This document shows, piece by piece, positions 1 to 7,768 of a stretch of 62,427 nucleotides of DNA. Position 1 is the stretch's first letter, and each line of letters starts with the position of its first letter. Under the pieces are notes generated by a model. That model searched no databases, was not told the origin of the DNA, and worked only from the letters and a program-made list of their open reading frames with translations. Source of the DNA: CAZBJJ01 sp964492245 (GTDB taxonomy: Bacteria; Spirochaetota; Spirochaetia; Treponematales; Breznakiellaceae); contig CAZBJJ010000008.1 in assembly GCA_964492245.1 (NCBI GenBank), positions 1-62,427 on the forward strand, read 5' to 3'. A program made the position numbers and the translations under genes.

Positions 1-195
1 AACTTCCTTTGCAATGTCTGGTTCGCCGTGTTCGGTGAGCCAGGAAAAAAAATTGTTCGAACGCTGGCATCCCAGTTCCATACAGAGCTGAGCAAAGGCA
101 TTGTTTTTTTTCCCTATTTCCCCCTTGGCGTTTAAGAGGGCCATGGGGATGGGTGATTTTTCGAAAACCTGCTTAAAAGCTGTCTGATGGAACAC
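1..195 (-). CDS. PAS-domain protein, N-terminal part only
   Basis: The reading frame runs leftward off the window edge, so only about 65 N-terminal residues are visible. They read like the start of a PAS sensor domain: FKQVFEKSPIPMALLNAKG followed by NNAFAQLCMELG, the usual helix, strand and 'N-x-x-F' layout. A GTG at 195 lies 9 nt after a GAGGAG ribosome-binding site; a TTG at 201 is in frame but only 3 nt from it, so GTG is preferred. PAS domains sense small ligands or redox state and usually sit in front of kinase, GGDEF or HD-GYP modules, but the output domain is outside the window. Confidence 0.6.
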   Translation of the reverse strand, partial: MFHQTAFKQVFEKSPIPMALLNAKGEIGKKNNAFAQLCMELGCQRSNNFFSWLTEHGEPDIAKEV

Positions 196-237
196 CGGCA
201 ATGTCTCCTCAAGTCTGCAAAAAAATCTAAAATCTAG

Positions 238-243
238 TATAAT
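238..243 (+). promoter_or_regulatory. Possible -10 box of the pfpI-like gene
   Basis: A perfect TATAAT lies in the divergent intergenic region 72 nt before the start codon at 316. No good -35 hexamer is found 16-18 nt upstream, so this is only a candidate. Confidence 0.35.
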
Positions 244-315
244 CGAGGCGGTAATACTAACGATGCACTTGTATTGTAAGGAAGTCTTGCAGGAGGTGCA
301 ATAAGGGAGGTAATT

Positions 316-888
316 ATGTCCAAAGAGGTATGGGTTTTGTTGGCCAAAGGGTTTGAAGAGGTGGAGGCAATTACGCCGATAGATTATCTGCGCCGAGTTG
401 GGGCGCAGCTGAGCATTGTCGGCCTAGAAGCAGGACCTGTCAGTGGTGCTCACAGGGTGCAGATACAGACAGACTGCCTTCTCCAAGACTGCTATGGCGA
501 TGCGAAGTCCCTGCCCGACTGCATTGTCCTGCCTGGGGGCCTGGGGGGCTCAAATGAACTGGCAGCAGATAAGAGGGTATCGCAGTTAATACTTAAAATG
601 ATGGAGGAAAAGCGCATTGTTGCCGCAATCTGTGCAGCTCCGGCCTTGGTGTTGGCCTCGCTTTCGGTGCTTTCGCAAAGGTCTTGGACGAGCTACCCGG
701 GCTTTGAAGAAGAGGTGAGCGATGGCAAATGGCAGGCGGGCCGGGTTGTTGTAGATGAAAACCTTATCACTTCTCGTGGCCCCGGCTGTGCCGAAGAGTT
801 TTCACTGGCCATTGCACAGGCCCTTTACGGAACAGATGCCCGCGAAAGTCTTGCCAACAGTATTATTGCCCGCCACTGCACAACCTAG
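316..888 (+). CDS. DJ-1/PfpI family protein
   Basis: This 190-residue protein has the DJ-1/ThiJ layout and full family length. FEEVEAITP near residue 14 carries the conserved glutamate, and AAICAAPALVLA near residue 96 is the nucleophile elbow with the reactive cysteine. IVLPGGLGG is also typical. Family members act as glyoxalase/deglycase-like, chaperone or oxidative-stress proteins; which applies here cannot be told from sequence. A GGGAGG ribosome-binding site precedes the ATG. The gene stands alone, divergent from the PAS-domain gene and convergent with the PfkB kinase gene, with a palindromic repeat cluster overlapping its stop. Confidence 0.85.
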   Translation: MSKEVWVLLAKGFEEVEAITPIDYLRRVGAQLSIVGLEAGPVSGAHRVQIQTDCLLQDCYGDAKSLPDCIVLPGGLGGSNELAADKRVSQLILKMMEEKRIVAAICAAPALVLASLSVLSQRSWTSYPGFEEEVSDGKWQAGRVVVDENLITSRGPGCAEEFSLAIAQALYGTDARESLANSIIARHCTT

Positions 889-947
889 GTTGTGGCACAA
901 CTTAGGTTGTGGCATCAATTAATTGATGGCATCAATTAATTGGGGCC
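880..947. repeat. Four tandem 17-bp palindromic units
   Basis: Units start at 880, 897, 914 and 931. The first three are a 14-bp palindrome followed by GGC: ACAACCTAGGTTGT (perfect), ACAACTTAGGTTGT (one mismatch), ATCAATTAATTGAT (perfect). The fourth, ATCAATTAATTGGG, is degenerate. The array spans the convergent gap between two genes and overlaps the stop codons of both (888 and 936). It could fold as a bidirectional terminator, but the strict 17-bp period suggests a repeat family. Confidence 0.8.
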
Positions 948-2027
948 ACCAAGGCCCAACTTCTTCTTGCCAATTTTCTGCAAGCGCTCTCTGTCTACCT
1001 TCGACCCAGGGACGCTCAGCATTTCTCGGGCGATATAATTGCCCATAATGGCACAGGAGCGGATTGGTTGGTTATTTAGCCAGGCAGATATAAAGCCTGC
1101 CGAAAAACCGTCGCCACAGCCAGTGCGGTCGAAGGGTATTTTAGCAAGGTTGGGCACCTTAAATTTGGAACCGCTGGCATAGACAAGGACCCCCTTTTCG
1201 GCCTGCTTTACCACCGCAATGGGGAAGGGGCCATTTTGACAGAGCGAACGCAAAAGTTCGTAGCGCTCATCCTCTTCTAGGCGATCTGGTGCGTCCTCGC
1301 AGCTATTGGCCAGTGAGCAGTTAAATGCGGTAGCCTCCGATTCATTCATAAAAAGGATGAGTGGATATTTTTTTGCCATATCGGCAATAAAGGCAGCTGC
1401 TCCGCCGGCTATCCGTGTAAGCGAGACATCTAAGGCCACGGTAGTGCCATAGTAATTGGCTAGACTTAGAATGCGGGTAAGCAGGTCCTGGCGAATAAGG
1501 CCTGTGTCCGTACCGCTGGTCGTGGTTGGAGCTAGCAAAAAACCGTCGAGCATAAGGAGTTTGGCCCGCCTGATAAGTCCCTCGTCGATGTCCTTTGCCT
1601 GTAGATCCAGGGCTGCAGAGGGGTCGGCCGCAATGGCTGTGGTCCGGCCATTCATGTGAATTACCGCGCAGACCCCCGTGGGCTTTAAGCTTCTGCTCAA
1701 ATGCAGGCTTACGCCGGCCTCCTGCATATCGCGCATAAAATGGCCGGCAAAGCGGTCGAGCTGGCCGTGGGGAGCAGTGCCAATACAGCCAATAAAGGCT
1801 GTTTTATAGCCCAGCATCGAGGTGAGCTTTGCCACATTTGCCGCCCCGCCCCCCGAGCTCGGGCTGGCCTCGGGGAGGGCTAAAAGAATTTCGTTCAGCC
1901 TCGAGCGGCTCACATCGATATTCGAATTGGGATGAAGCCCCAAAAAAGCCGCGTATTCCTCGTCGTAAAAGGCCACCATGTCCACAAGGGGGTTCCCAAT
2001 GGCCAGAATATCAATTTCTTCTTCCAT
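936..2027 (-). CDS. PfkB-family carbohydrate/nucleoside kinase
   Basis: The 363-residue protein belongs to the ribokinase/adenosine kinase family. The N-terminal signature SSGGGAANVAK and the C-terminal signature DRTGCGDGFSAGFIS, with the catalytic base Asp in GCGDGF, are both intact. The N-terminus (ILAIGNPLVDMVA) resembles adenosine kinase-like members, so a nucleoside or sugar substrate is possible; the exact substrate cannot be assigned. The ATG lies 3 nt after the ackA stop, with no strong ribosome-binding site, which points to translational coupling with ackA in one leftward operon. Confidence 0.88.
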   Translation of the reverse strand: MEEEIDILAIGNPLVDMVAFYDEEYAAFLGLHPNSNIDVSRSRLNEILLALPEASPSSGGGAANVAKLTSMLGYKTAFIGCIGTAPHGQLDRFAGHFMRDMQEAGVSLHLSRSLKPTGVCAVIHMNGRTTAIAADPSAALDLQAKDIDEGLIRRAKLLMLDGFLLAPTTTSGTDTGLIRQDLLTRILSLANYYGTTVALDVSLTRIAGGAAAFIADMAKKYPLILFMNESEATAFNCSLANSCEDAPDRLEEDERYELLRSLCQNGPFPIAVVKQAEKGVLVYASGSKFKVPNLAKIPFDRTGCGDGFSAGFISAWLNNQPIRSCAIMGNYIAREMLSVPGSKVDRERLQKIGKKKLGLGGPN

Positions 2028-2030
2028 ATA

Positions 2031-3374
2031 TCAGACTGTAGGCGGCCTGACCACAATTTCGGCCAGGGCGGGGTTTTTTTCGATATCGATTAATAATGCT
2101 TCCTCTCGAGATTTGTTTACATACTCCGGTTTCTGGAAGGAGTAGCTAAAATCGGTGTGGACATCGTAGCTGCCGTTCATCAGTGCCCAAGCATCCTCGG
2201 TCATGACCAATTCTTCGTCCGTAGGGATGATGTATACGGGAATCTTCGATTCTGGCTTGGAAATAAGGGTCTCGGCATTTCTTGTCTTGGCGATTTTATT
2301 TTTTTCGGGATCGTACACAATGCCCAAGCCCTCTAGGCCCTGTAAAAATTTATCTCGCATATAGGGGGCCATTTCGCCCACGCCCGCAGTAAACACGAGG
2401 GCGTCTACCCGGCCCAGGGCGGCCATATAGGCGCCAATGTATTTTTTTACCCGGTATGCCTCTATATCCTGGGCCAATTCGGCCTCCTTATTGCCCTTTT
2501 CTACAGCTGCCTGAATATCTCGGCGGTCGGTAAGGCCGCCCGTTAACCCACAGAGCCCCGATTTTTTGTTTAGGGCGGTATCAATATCCTGGACAGTCAT
2601 CCCCGTTTTGCGCATTACATAAAGGGGCAGGGCTGGGTCGATGTCGCCAGAGCGGGTACCCATCACCAGGCCCTCTAGCGGGGTAATGCCCATAGAGGTG
2701 TCGTAGGAGCTGCCGTTTTTAACTGCGTTTATCGAAGAACCATTGCCAATGTGGGCAATAATAAGGTTGGTCTTAAAAGGATCCTTGCCCAAAAGGGCCG
2801 CCGCGCGCTTGGCTGTGTACAAAAAGCTCGTTCCATGAAATCCATAGCGGCGCACAGCCAGGTCTTTGTACCAGTCGGTGGGAACGGCATAGCGGTAAGT
2901 GAACTCGGGCATACTCTGGTGCCAGGCTGTGTCCATAATTGCGCAATGGGGCACTTGGGGCAGTACCTTTCGGGCCGCCTCTATGCCCATTATATTTGCG
3001 GGATTGTGCAGTGGGCCCAGATCCTCTACCTCTTTAAAGGCCTTAATAACCTCGTCGTTTACAATTACCGATTTGGTAAAGCGATTCCCGCCGTGCAAAA
3101 CCCGGTGGCCGACTGCTTTTATCATGCCCATATCGTGAATAACCCCAATTTGTGGATCGGTTAAGGTATCAATTATAAGCTTTACTGCCTCGCGATGGTC
3201 TGGGCAGTCGTGATTTTTTTCAATTTCGTCCTTGCCCTTTGGCCGATGCACGATAAACGAGCCCCCAAGGGTAACCCGCTCGACAATGCCAATTGCCAAA
3301 ACATCTCGGTTCGCCCAGTCGTAGACCTGATATTTGGCCGACGAAGATCCAAAATTGAGTGTTAAAATAACCAT
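2031..3374 (-). CDS. ackA: Acetate kinase
   Basis: This enzyme interconverts acetyl phosphate plus ADP and acetate plus ATP, the ATP-forming last step of mixed-acid fermentation. Family signatures are clear: VILTLNFGSSSAKYQV at the N-terminus, HRVLHGG, IAHIGNGSSI and MGTRSGDIDP. I start it at the ATG at 3374, seven nt after GGGGGA; the longer frame back to 3440 adds 22 residues unlike the family. At 447 residues it is somewhat longer than the usual ~400. It sits between a PTS IIA-like gene and a sugar kinase gene on the same strand, fitting a sugar-fermentation group. Confidence 0.95.
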   Translation of the reverse strand: MVILTLNFGSSSAKYQVYDWANRDVLAIGIVERVTLGGSFIVHRPKGKDEIEKNHDCPDHREAVKLIIDTLTDPQIGVIHDMGMIKAVGHRVLHGGNRFTKSVIVNDEVIKAFKEVEDLGPLHNPANIMGIEAARKVLPQVPHCAIMDTAWHQSMPEFTYRYAVPTDWYKDLAVRRYGFHGTSFLYTAKRAAALLGKDPFKTNLIIAHIGNGSSINAVKNGSSYDTSMGITPLEGLVMGTRSGDIDPALPLYVMRKTGMTVQDIDTALNKKSGLCGLTGGLTDRRDIQAAVEKGNKEAELAQDIEAYRVKKYIGAYMAALGRVDALVFTAGVGEMAPYMRDKFLQGLEGLGIVYDPEKNKIAKTRNAETLISKPESKIPVYIIPTDEELVMTEDAWALMNGSYDVHTDFSYSFQKPEYVNKSREEALLIDIEKNPALAEIVVRPPTV

Positions 3375-3481
3375 TGCTTTTCCCCCATTTGTACTGTGGC
3401 AAGCTGGAAGGCCATTGCCAAAGAGTTTTAATTTTTCCATAGTACACTAAAAGGAAAGTAATGTGGAGTGTATCGAAGGCT

Positions 3482-3958
3482 TTAATCGAGAGATATAAGA
3501 ATATCGTAGACGTCTTGAGCTCGGGGGGCTGTGTTAATGCGTTCTCGGAAAGATTTTTCGTTTAAAAGGCGGGCAAGCCGGGACAAAAGCTTTAAATGGC
3601 CGGCGTAATCGTTCTTTGGCCCGACAATTAAAAAAATCATGCGGACGGGTATATTGTCTACCGCCTCGAAGTCTATGCCCTGGCAAAGCCGCAGAAAGCT
3701 CATTTTGGGTCTGTGTATATATTTGCATAGGGCATGGGGTACCGCCACCGCCTCGCCAATTCCCGTTGGGGCCAGACGTTCCCGCTCTAAGGTGTCGTGT
3801 AAAAGCTGTTGCCGATCAATTTCCTGTTCACCCTCCTGCGAGCTACCAATGCAGATAAGCTCCACCGCCCTGGCAATGGCTGCCTCTTTGCTGGGCTGCA
3901 ATTCGTCTATGGCGATGTTCTCTGGTTTAATAATTGAAGAAAAGGGTGGGCTACTCAT
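3482..3958 (-). CDS. PTS EIIA-like domain protein (PtsN/fructose type)
   Basis: A single EIIA domain of the fructose/nitrogen class. The phosphoacceptor histidine is in GEAVAVPHAL, and VRMIFLIVGPKNDYAGHLKLL matches the later core strand-helix. The frame is open to a TTG at 3973; the ATG at 3958 is preferred. With no EIIB or EIIC genes nearby, it looks like a regulatory IIA (PtsN-like) that passes carbon or nitrogen status by phosphorylation, although a role in uptake is not excluded. It lies upstream of ackA and the PfkB kinase gene in the same direction, about 107 nt from ackA. Confidence 0.85.
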   Translation of the reverse strand: MSSPPFSSIIKPENIAIDELQPSKEAAIARAVELICIGSSQEGEQEIDRQQLLHDTLERERLAPTGIGEAVAVPHALCKYIHRPKMSFLRLCQGIDFEAVDNIPVRMIFLIVGPKNDYAGHLKLLSRLARLLNEKSFRERINTAPRAQDVYDILISLD

Positions 3959-4011
3959 TTTTTTAGTATCCAATGTTAAGGCCCAAATGTCAAATCGCCC
4001 CGGTTTTGACG

Positions 4012-4040
4012 TTGACTAAAAAGCCCTATTAGAGTATAAA
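4012..4040 (+). promoter_or_regulatory. Sigma-70-type promoter of the rpsP operon
   Basis: TTGACT (4012-4017), a 17-nt spacer and TATAAA (4035-4040) form a near-consensus promoter. The predicted transcript has a leader of about 110 nt before rpsP; CCCGA and TCGGG in the leader could pair. It is the best match to a housekeeping promoter in the first 10 kb and faces the ribosomal operon. Confidence 0.8.
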
Positions 4041-4156
4041 ATATCATTACAAAGGATTTTTGTCCTCTGTTAAGGTCGTCTTGGAGTGAACCCGAGCTCT
4101 GTGGTGGCCAATTCGAAAAGTCGGGCTCCCTTTGGGAGGAAATCTAGGAGGAAACA

Positions 4157-4405
4157 GTGGGCGCACGTATTAGGCTCAAAAAATTTGGCGCAAAAAAGCG
4201 ACCTTTTTATCGCATTGTGGTTATGGACTCTCGAAGTCCCCGCGATGGCAGGACCATCGACGATTTAGGGGTGTACCATCCCATAGCAGCCGAGGGCGAG
4301 CAGGTTCGCTTCGACGAAGAGAAGGTAAAACACTGGCTGTCGAATGGGGCCACCTGTAGCGATACAGTAAGAAAGGTGCTCAATTCTAAAGGTTTTAGTC
4401 TTTAA
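4157..4405 (+). CDS. rpsP: 30S ribosomal protein S16
   Basis: The 82-residue protein has the S16 hallmark MGARIRLKKFG followed by KKRPFYRIVVMDSRSPRDG and IDDLGVYHP. S16 binds 16S rRNA and is needed for 30S assembly. It uses a GTG start, 6 nt after an AGGAGG ribosome-binding site. It is the first gene of the operon rpsP-khpA-rimM-trmD-rplS, an arrangement conserved across many bacteria. Confidence 0.97.
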   Translation: MGARIRLKKFGAKKRPFYRIVVMDSRSPRDGRTIDDLGVYHPIAAEGEQVRFDEEKVKHWLSNGATCSDTVRKVLNSKGFSL

Positions 4406-4419
4406 GGGAGGGCACTGAT

Positions 4420-4668
4420 ATGAGTACCGATTCTTTAGAGCGGGATCTAATTGAATATATTGCCAAGGCCATTGTAGACGATCCTTCCCAGGTGCGTGTA
4501 AACGAGGTGGAAGGCGAACAGACAGCTATTTTAGAATTGCGTGTGGCCCCGGAGGATGTGGGCAAGGTAATTGGCAAGCAGGGCCGTATTGCAAAGGCAA
4601 TGCGCACAGTGCTCGCCTCTGCCTCGGTGCGCTCTGGCCGGCGAGCTGTTCTGGAAATTCTAGACTAA
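4420..4668 (+). CDS. khpA: KH-domain RNA-binding protein KhpA (YlqC family)
   Basis: A single KH domain of 82 residues. The RNA-binding GxxG loop is visible as VIGKQGRIAKAMR, and the N-terminus LIEYIAKAIVDDPSQV is the family standard. KhpA proteins are small RNA chaperones linked to cell division and envelope control in Firmicutes. The GGGAGG ribosome-binding site, 14-nt gap from rpsP and position before rimM match the classical ylqC location. Confidence 0.93.
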   Translation: MSTDSLERDLIEYIAKAIVDDPSQVRVNEVEGEQTAILELRVAPEDVGKVIGKQGRIAKAMRTVLASASVRSGRRAVLEILD

Positions 4669-4685
4669 GACCTACAGGGCATTAC

Positions 4686-5195
4686 ATGCTTCGTAAACAA
4701 TTTTTTGCCGCACACATTGGCTCGCCCTTTGGAGTAAGGGGCTTTTTGCGGTTGATTAGTTATTCCGGAAGCTATGAGCATTTAGAGCCTTTACAGAGCC
4801 TAATACTTGCGAAAGATGGTCTTGAACAGGTCTTCGAAGTGGAAGAACAGGTCTATAAGGGCAATCAATTTCTCGTTAAACTGAAGGGGATAGACAGCCC
4901 CGAAGCAGCTACCCAGTTAAAGGGCATGCAGCTTGTTGTGGACCGAGACCAGGCAGCCAAACTCGATAAAAATGAATATTACATCGAAGATTTAAAGGGC
5001 TTGGAGCTTGTTTTTAAGGGCAGACCAATGGCCCGCGTCCTCGATGTGGTAGAGACTGGACCCGGCGAGCTATTAGAGGTGAAAAACCTAGAAGATGGGA
5101 AGATCCAGCTCATTCCCTTTAGAAATGAATTTTTGGGAAAGATAGATATTAAAGCGGGCAGTATTGAACTGCTGGTAGATTGGATTTTAGCATGA
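4686..5195 (+). CDS. rimM: Ribosome maturation factor RimM
   Basis: A 169-residue 16S rRNA processing factor that binds S19 during maturation of the 30S head. AAHIGSPFGVRGFLRLISYS is the typical start, EYYIEDLKGLEL marks the PRC-barrel half, and the end IDIKAGSIELLVDWIL is canonical. Its stop overlaps the trmD start as ATGA, implying coupled translation. Confidence 0.95.
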   Translation: MLRKQFFAAHIGSPFGVRGFLRLISYSGSYEHLEPLQSLILAKDGLEQVFEVEEQVYKGNQFLVKLKGIDSPEAATQLKGMQLVVDRDQAAKLDKNEYYIEDLKGLELVFKGRPMARVLDVVETGPGELLEVKNLEDGKIQLIPFRNEFLGKIDIKAGSIELLVDWILA

Positions 5196-6037
5196 CCTTT
5201 ACGGTACTCAGCCTATTTCCCTCTATTGTAGAGGCTTTTTTTGCTAATTCTATTATGGCAAAGGCCGTCGAAAAAGGTTTTTTGCGGTATAAGGCTATCA
5301 ATATAAGGGACTGGGCAATTGATAAGCACCATAAATGCGACGATGCCCCCTATGGTGGGGGAGCGGGTATGCTTATGTTGCCGGAGCCACTGGGAGCCTG
5401 TTTGCAGGCCCAGGGTGTTTTTCCCAAGGATGTAGGGGCAGCGGCTCCGAATTCCATGCGGGATACCACTAAGAGGCGGGTGGTCTATCTTTCGCCTTCG
5501 GGAAAGCTTTTAACCCAGGCAAAGGCAGAGGAACTTGCCGGCCTAGAGGAGCTGGTTTTAATTGCCGGCCGCTACGAGGGTATAGATGAGCGCATTGTTG
5601 AGCGCTATGTGGACGAAGAAATTTCGATTGGAGATTACGTGCTTTCCTCGGGGGAAGTTGCTGCCCTTGTCGTAATAGATGCGGTATACCGCCTAATTGA
5701 TGGGATAATTAGTGGGGAATCTTTGGAAGAGGAGAGTTTTTCGGGACCTTGGTTGGAGTATCCCCAGTATACACGCCCGGAGATATATGCTAATCTACGG
5801 GTTCCCGAGGTTTTGCTTTCCGGACATCACGAAAACATTCGAAAATGGCGCCTGGAAAAGAGGATTCAAAAGACCTTAACTAATCGCCCGGACCTCCTAA
5901 AAAAGGCCTTGGAATCGGGTTTGCTTAGTAAAGAGGAAATTACAATACTTACGGATTTGTATACCCCGATAGCCGGGGATAAGGGAGAAAGAGATGCAGG
6001 AAATCAAGGCGATAGAAGCTACTCAGATGAAGACTGA
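5192..6037 (+). CDS. trmD: tRNA (guanine-37-N1)-methyltransferase
   Basis: TrmD methylates G37 next to the anticodon with SAM and prevents +1 frameshifting. The trefoil-knot motifs are intact: YGGGAGMLM, LIAGRYEGIDER and ISIGDYVLSSGEVAAL. The start is the ATG at 5192 within the ATGA shared with rimM. At 281 residues it is longer than the usual ~240: there is a short insertion near residue 80 (GVFPKDVGAAAPNSMRD) and a polar C-terminal tail that reads 44 nt into rplS in another frame. Confidence 0.96.
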   Translation: MTFTVLSLFPSIVEAFFANSIMAKAVEKGFLRYKAINIRDWAIDKHHKCDDAPYGGGAGMLMLPEPLGACLQAQGVFPKDVGAAAPNSMRDTTKRRVVYLSPSGKLLTQAKAEELAGLEELVLIAGRYEGIDERIVERYVDEEISIGDYVLSSGEVAALVVIDAVYRLIDGIISGESLEEESFSGPWLEYPQYTRPEIYANLRVPEVLLSGHHENIRKWRLEKRIQKTLTNRPDLLKKALESGLLSKEEITILTDLYTPIAGDKGERDAGNQGDRSYSDED

Positions 6038-6374
6038 GCTCGATAGCTTCAAGATTGGCGATACCGTTAAGGTGCATTTTAAAATTGTAGAGGGAAAGAC
6101 AGAGCGTATTCAGATTTACGAGGGACTCGTCATTGCCTTTAAGAACTCGGGTGTTGGAAAGACATTTACTGTACGCAAAAACTCCTATGGTGTGGGCGTA
6201 GAACGTATTTTCCCCCTGCACTCCCCGCGCATTGCCAGGGTTGAATTGGTGCGCCCGGGTCGGGTTCGACGCGCTAAGCTGTATTATATTCGCGATAAAA
6301 TTGGTAAGGCTGCGAAGATTAAAGAGCTCATTGTTAGAAAACAGGCTCCAGCTAGCGCAAAAACCGATAGCTAG
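5994..6374 (+). CDS. rplS: 50S ribosomal protein L19
   Basis: A 126-residue L19 with the family core FKIGDTVKVHFKIVEGKTER, GVGVERIFPLHSPRI and RRAKLYYIRDKIGKAAKI. L19 sits at the 30S-50S interface. The ATG at 5994 follows GGGAGAAAGAG, and the N-terminal helix MQEIKAIEATQMK fits the family, so the start inside trmD appears real. A short hairpin (GCCCT-TAAT-AGGGC, 6380-6393) follows the stop. Confidence 0.96.
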   Translation: MQEIKAIEATQMKTELDSFKIGDTVKVHFKIVEGKTERIQIYEGLVIAFKNSGVGKTFTVRKNSYGVGVERIFPLHSPRIARVELVRPGRVRRAKLYYIRDKIGKAAKIKELIVRKQAPASAKTDS

Positions 6375-6421
6375 TCTATGCCCTTAATAGGGCCCTTGCA
6401 AAATAATAATGACACGCCACA

Positions 6422-6446
6422 CCGGGATAGGGATTCTCTGTCCCGG
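6422..6446. repeat. Inverted repeat downstream of rplS
   Basis: CCGGGA (6422-6427) and TCCCGG (6441-6446) can pair, within a region holding two copies of TTCTCTGTC (6434, 6449). There is no following T-run, so it is not a standard terminator. The stretch 6375-6519 shows no convincing gene. Confidence 0.45.
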
Positions 6447-6483
6447 GTTTCTCTGTCTAAGGATAAAACTGATGCCTCGCAGT

Positions 6484-6519
6484 CTTCACCAAGCAAGTTG
6501 GCTTCACCAAGCAAGTTGG
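6484..6519. repeat. Two perfect tandem 18-bp repeats abutting the assembly gap
   Basis: CTTCACCAAGCAAGTTGG occurs at 6484-6501 and again at 6502-6519, where the N run begins. The far side of the gap opens with AGTTGG (6620-6625), the end of the same unit. The gap therefore probably hides more copies of a tandem array that the assembler could not resolve. Confidence 0.85.
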
Positions 6520-6619
6520 NNNNNNNNNNNNNNNNNNNNNNNNNNNNNNNNNNNNNNNNNNNNNNNNNNNNNNNNNNNNNNNNNNNNNNNNNNNNNNNNN
6601 NNNNNNNNNNNNNNNNNNN
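6520..6619. other. Assembly gap (100 N)
   Basis: Exactly 100 N, the conventional filler for a gap of unknown length. Any reading frame drawn across it is not trustworthy. Confidence 0.98.
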
Positions 6620-7440
6620 AGTTGGTGGCACCGGATGAGCGAGAGATAGCCAAAATACTTAAAAGTCTTGGTCTGCCGAATTCAAAACAGATAAAAGACA
6701 TCCTTGTAAGCCTGCGAACTTTTGGGCTCTTCCCCGAAATTAAGGGCAAAAATAAGGACATACTGAAGTTTTTGCGCCCTTTTTTAGCGAGAACCTTTCC
6801 GGCTGCCTCTCGAAATGGCAAAAAGCAGGCCCTTGCACCGAGCCATTTGCGCCCACATGTGGAACTTGCCCTTAAAGCAAAGGGCCTGCTCGCTGAAAAC
6901 CCAAAATTAGGGCAAAAACAGGAATCTATATCGATTTTAGATGAACTAATAGCTGGTTTTTTAGAAAAATCAGATGCTAAAAACCCAATTTCGCAGTATA
7001 CTAAAGGGGAACAGAACAGGTGTCTAAGGGAGTTTAACCAGAAGAAGTTTAAAACCGGAGAAAACTGGCTTATTATCCCCCTGAGCACTGCCGATATTCA
7101 GGGAGAGACAAGGGCTATCTTTAGGCTGCTCCTCGACGATAGAGCCGCGAGTCCTTTAAAGTCGATGGCGGGCGATATGCGCCAGAACAAAGAGGATGGA
7201 AGTTGTCGGCTCTGGAGCTTTCGCTTTCCGGATGGTTTAAAAAAAGGTGGGCAGCTCCATCTTGCCGTGGACGACCAGGCCCTTTTGCAGCGGGCAGAGG
7301 TTTTGGCCGCCGCTAGGTCTATGGCCGCAAGTTTACATTTGGAATTGGTTTTTACGGCCATGGAAACAGAGGATGGGGCGGGGAAATATCTTCCAGAATG
7401 GGGCCTAGACCTTCTGGCAAAAGTGGACGAGTTGGTGTGA
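6620..7440 (+). CDS. FliK/YlqG-like hypothetical protein, 5' end in the gap
   Basis: About 270 residues are readable; the start is lost in the gap (in-frame TTG 6622 and GTG 6625 exist). The C-terminal part, roughly LKKGGQLHLAVDDQ through LHLELVF, has the strand-helix-strand feel of the hook-length-control (FliK C-terminal) domain, but the match is weak by eye. The main argument is context: in Bacillus, rplS is followed within a few genes by ylqG (FliK-like) and ylqH (FlhB-like), and here the next gene is FlhB-like, overlapping it by GTGA. It may bind or regulate that partner. Confidence 0.55.
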
Positions 7441-7721
7441 TAGCTGGTAAACGAGGTCGCCTAGGTAGGGGGGCCACCGCAATATCCTGGGATACCGGGG
7501 ATTGGGCACCCAAAATTTTAGTGCAGGCCCTGGATCGCGATGCGCAGCAATTGATAAAACTGGCCCAAGAGGCCCAGGTGCCCGTGGTTAAAGATCCCGC
7601 CCTTTGGCAGGTTCTAAGCGCGGTGGATGTCGGGGCCTTTGTGCCGCCAGAGTGCTGGAAGGCAATGGCAAGTGTATTGGCCTTTGTGCATTCCTGTAAT
7701 CAGTCTAAAAACGATGCGTAA
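7437..7721 (+). CDS. FlhB-like C-terminal-domain protein (FlhX/YlqH type)
   Basis: This 94-residue protein resembles only the cytoplasmic substrate-specificity domain of FlhB. It shares APKILVQALDRDAQQLIKLA, VPVVKDPALWQVL and the ending VDVGAFVPPECWKAMASVLA. It has no membrane segments and no NPTH autocleavage site. Such stand-alone copies can partly replace the FlhB C-terminus in some flagellated bacteria. The GTG start overlaps the upstream stop (GTGA). No other flagellar gene is in the window, so a role in export switching is inferred from family resemblance. Confidence 0.8.
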   Translation: MIAGKRGRLGRGATAISWDTGDWAPKILVQALDRDAQQLIKLAQEAQVPVVKDPALWQVLSAVDVGAFVPPECWKAMASVLAFVHSCNQSKNDA

Positions 7722-7768
7722 TGTATTGGGAAAGTCTATGCCCAAAAAGGGGCAGGTAAGAGGATAGA

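Noticed and set aside
3375..3440. N-terminal extension of acetate kinase
   Set aside because: The extra 22 residues do not resemble the family and the ATG at 3374 has a good ribosome-binding site.
6409..6640. A reading frame that runs through the N gap from 6409
   Set aside because: The gap length is arbitrary, so the frame across it has no meaning, and the left part contains hairpins and repeats rather than protein-like sequence.
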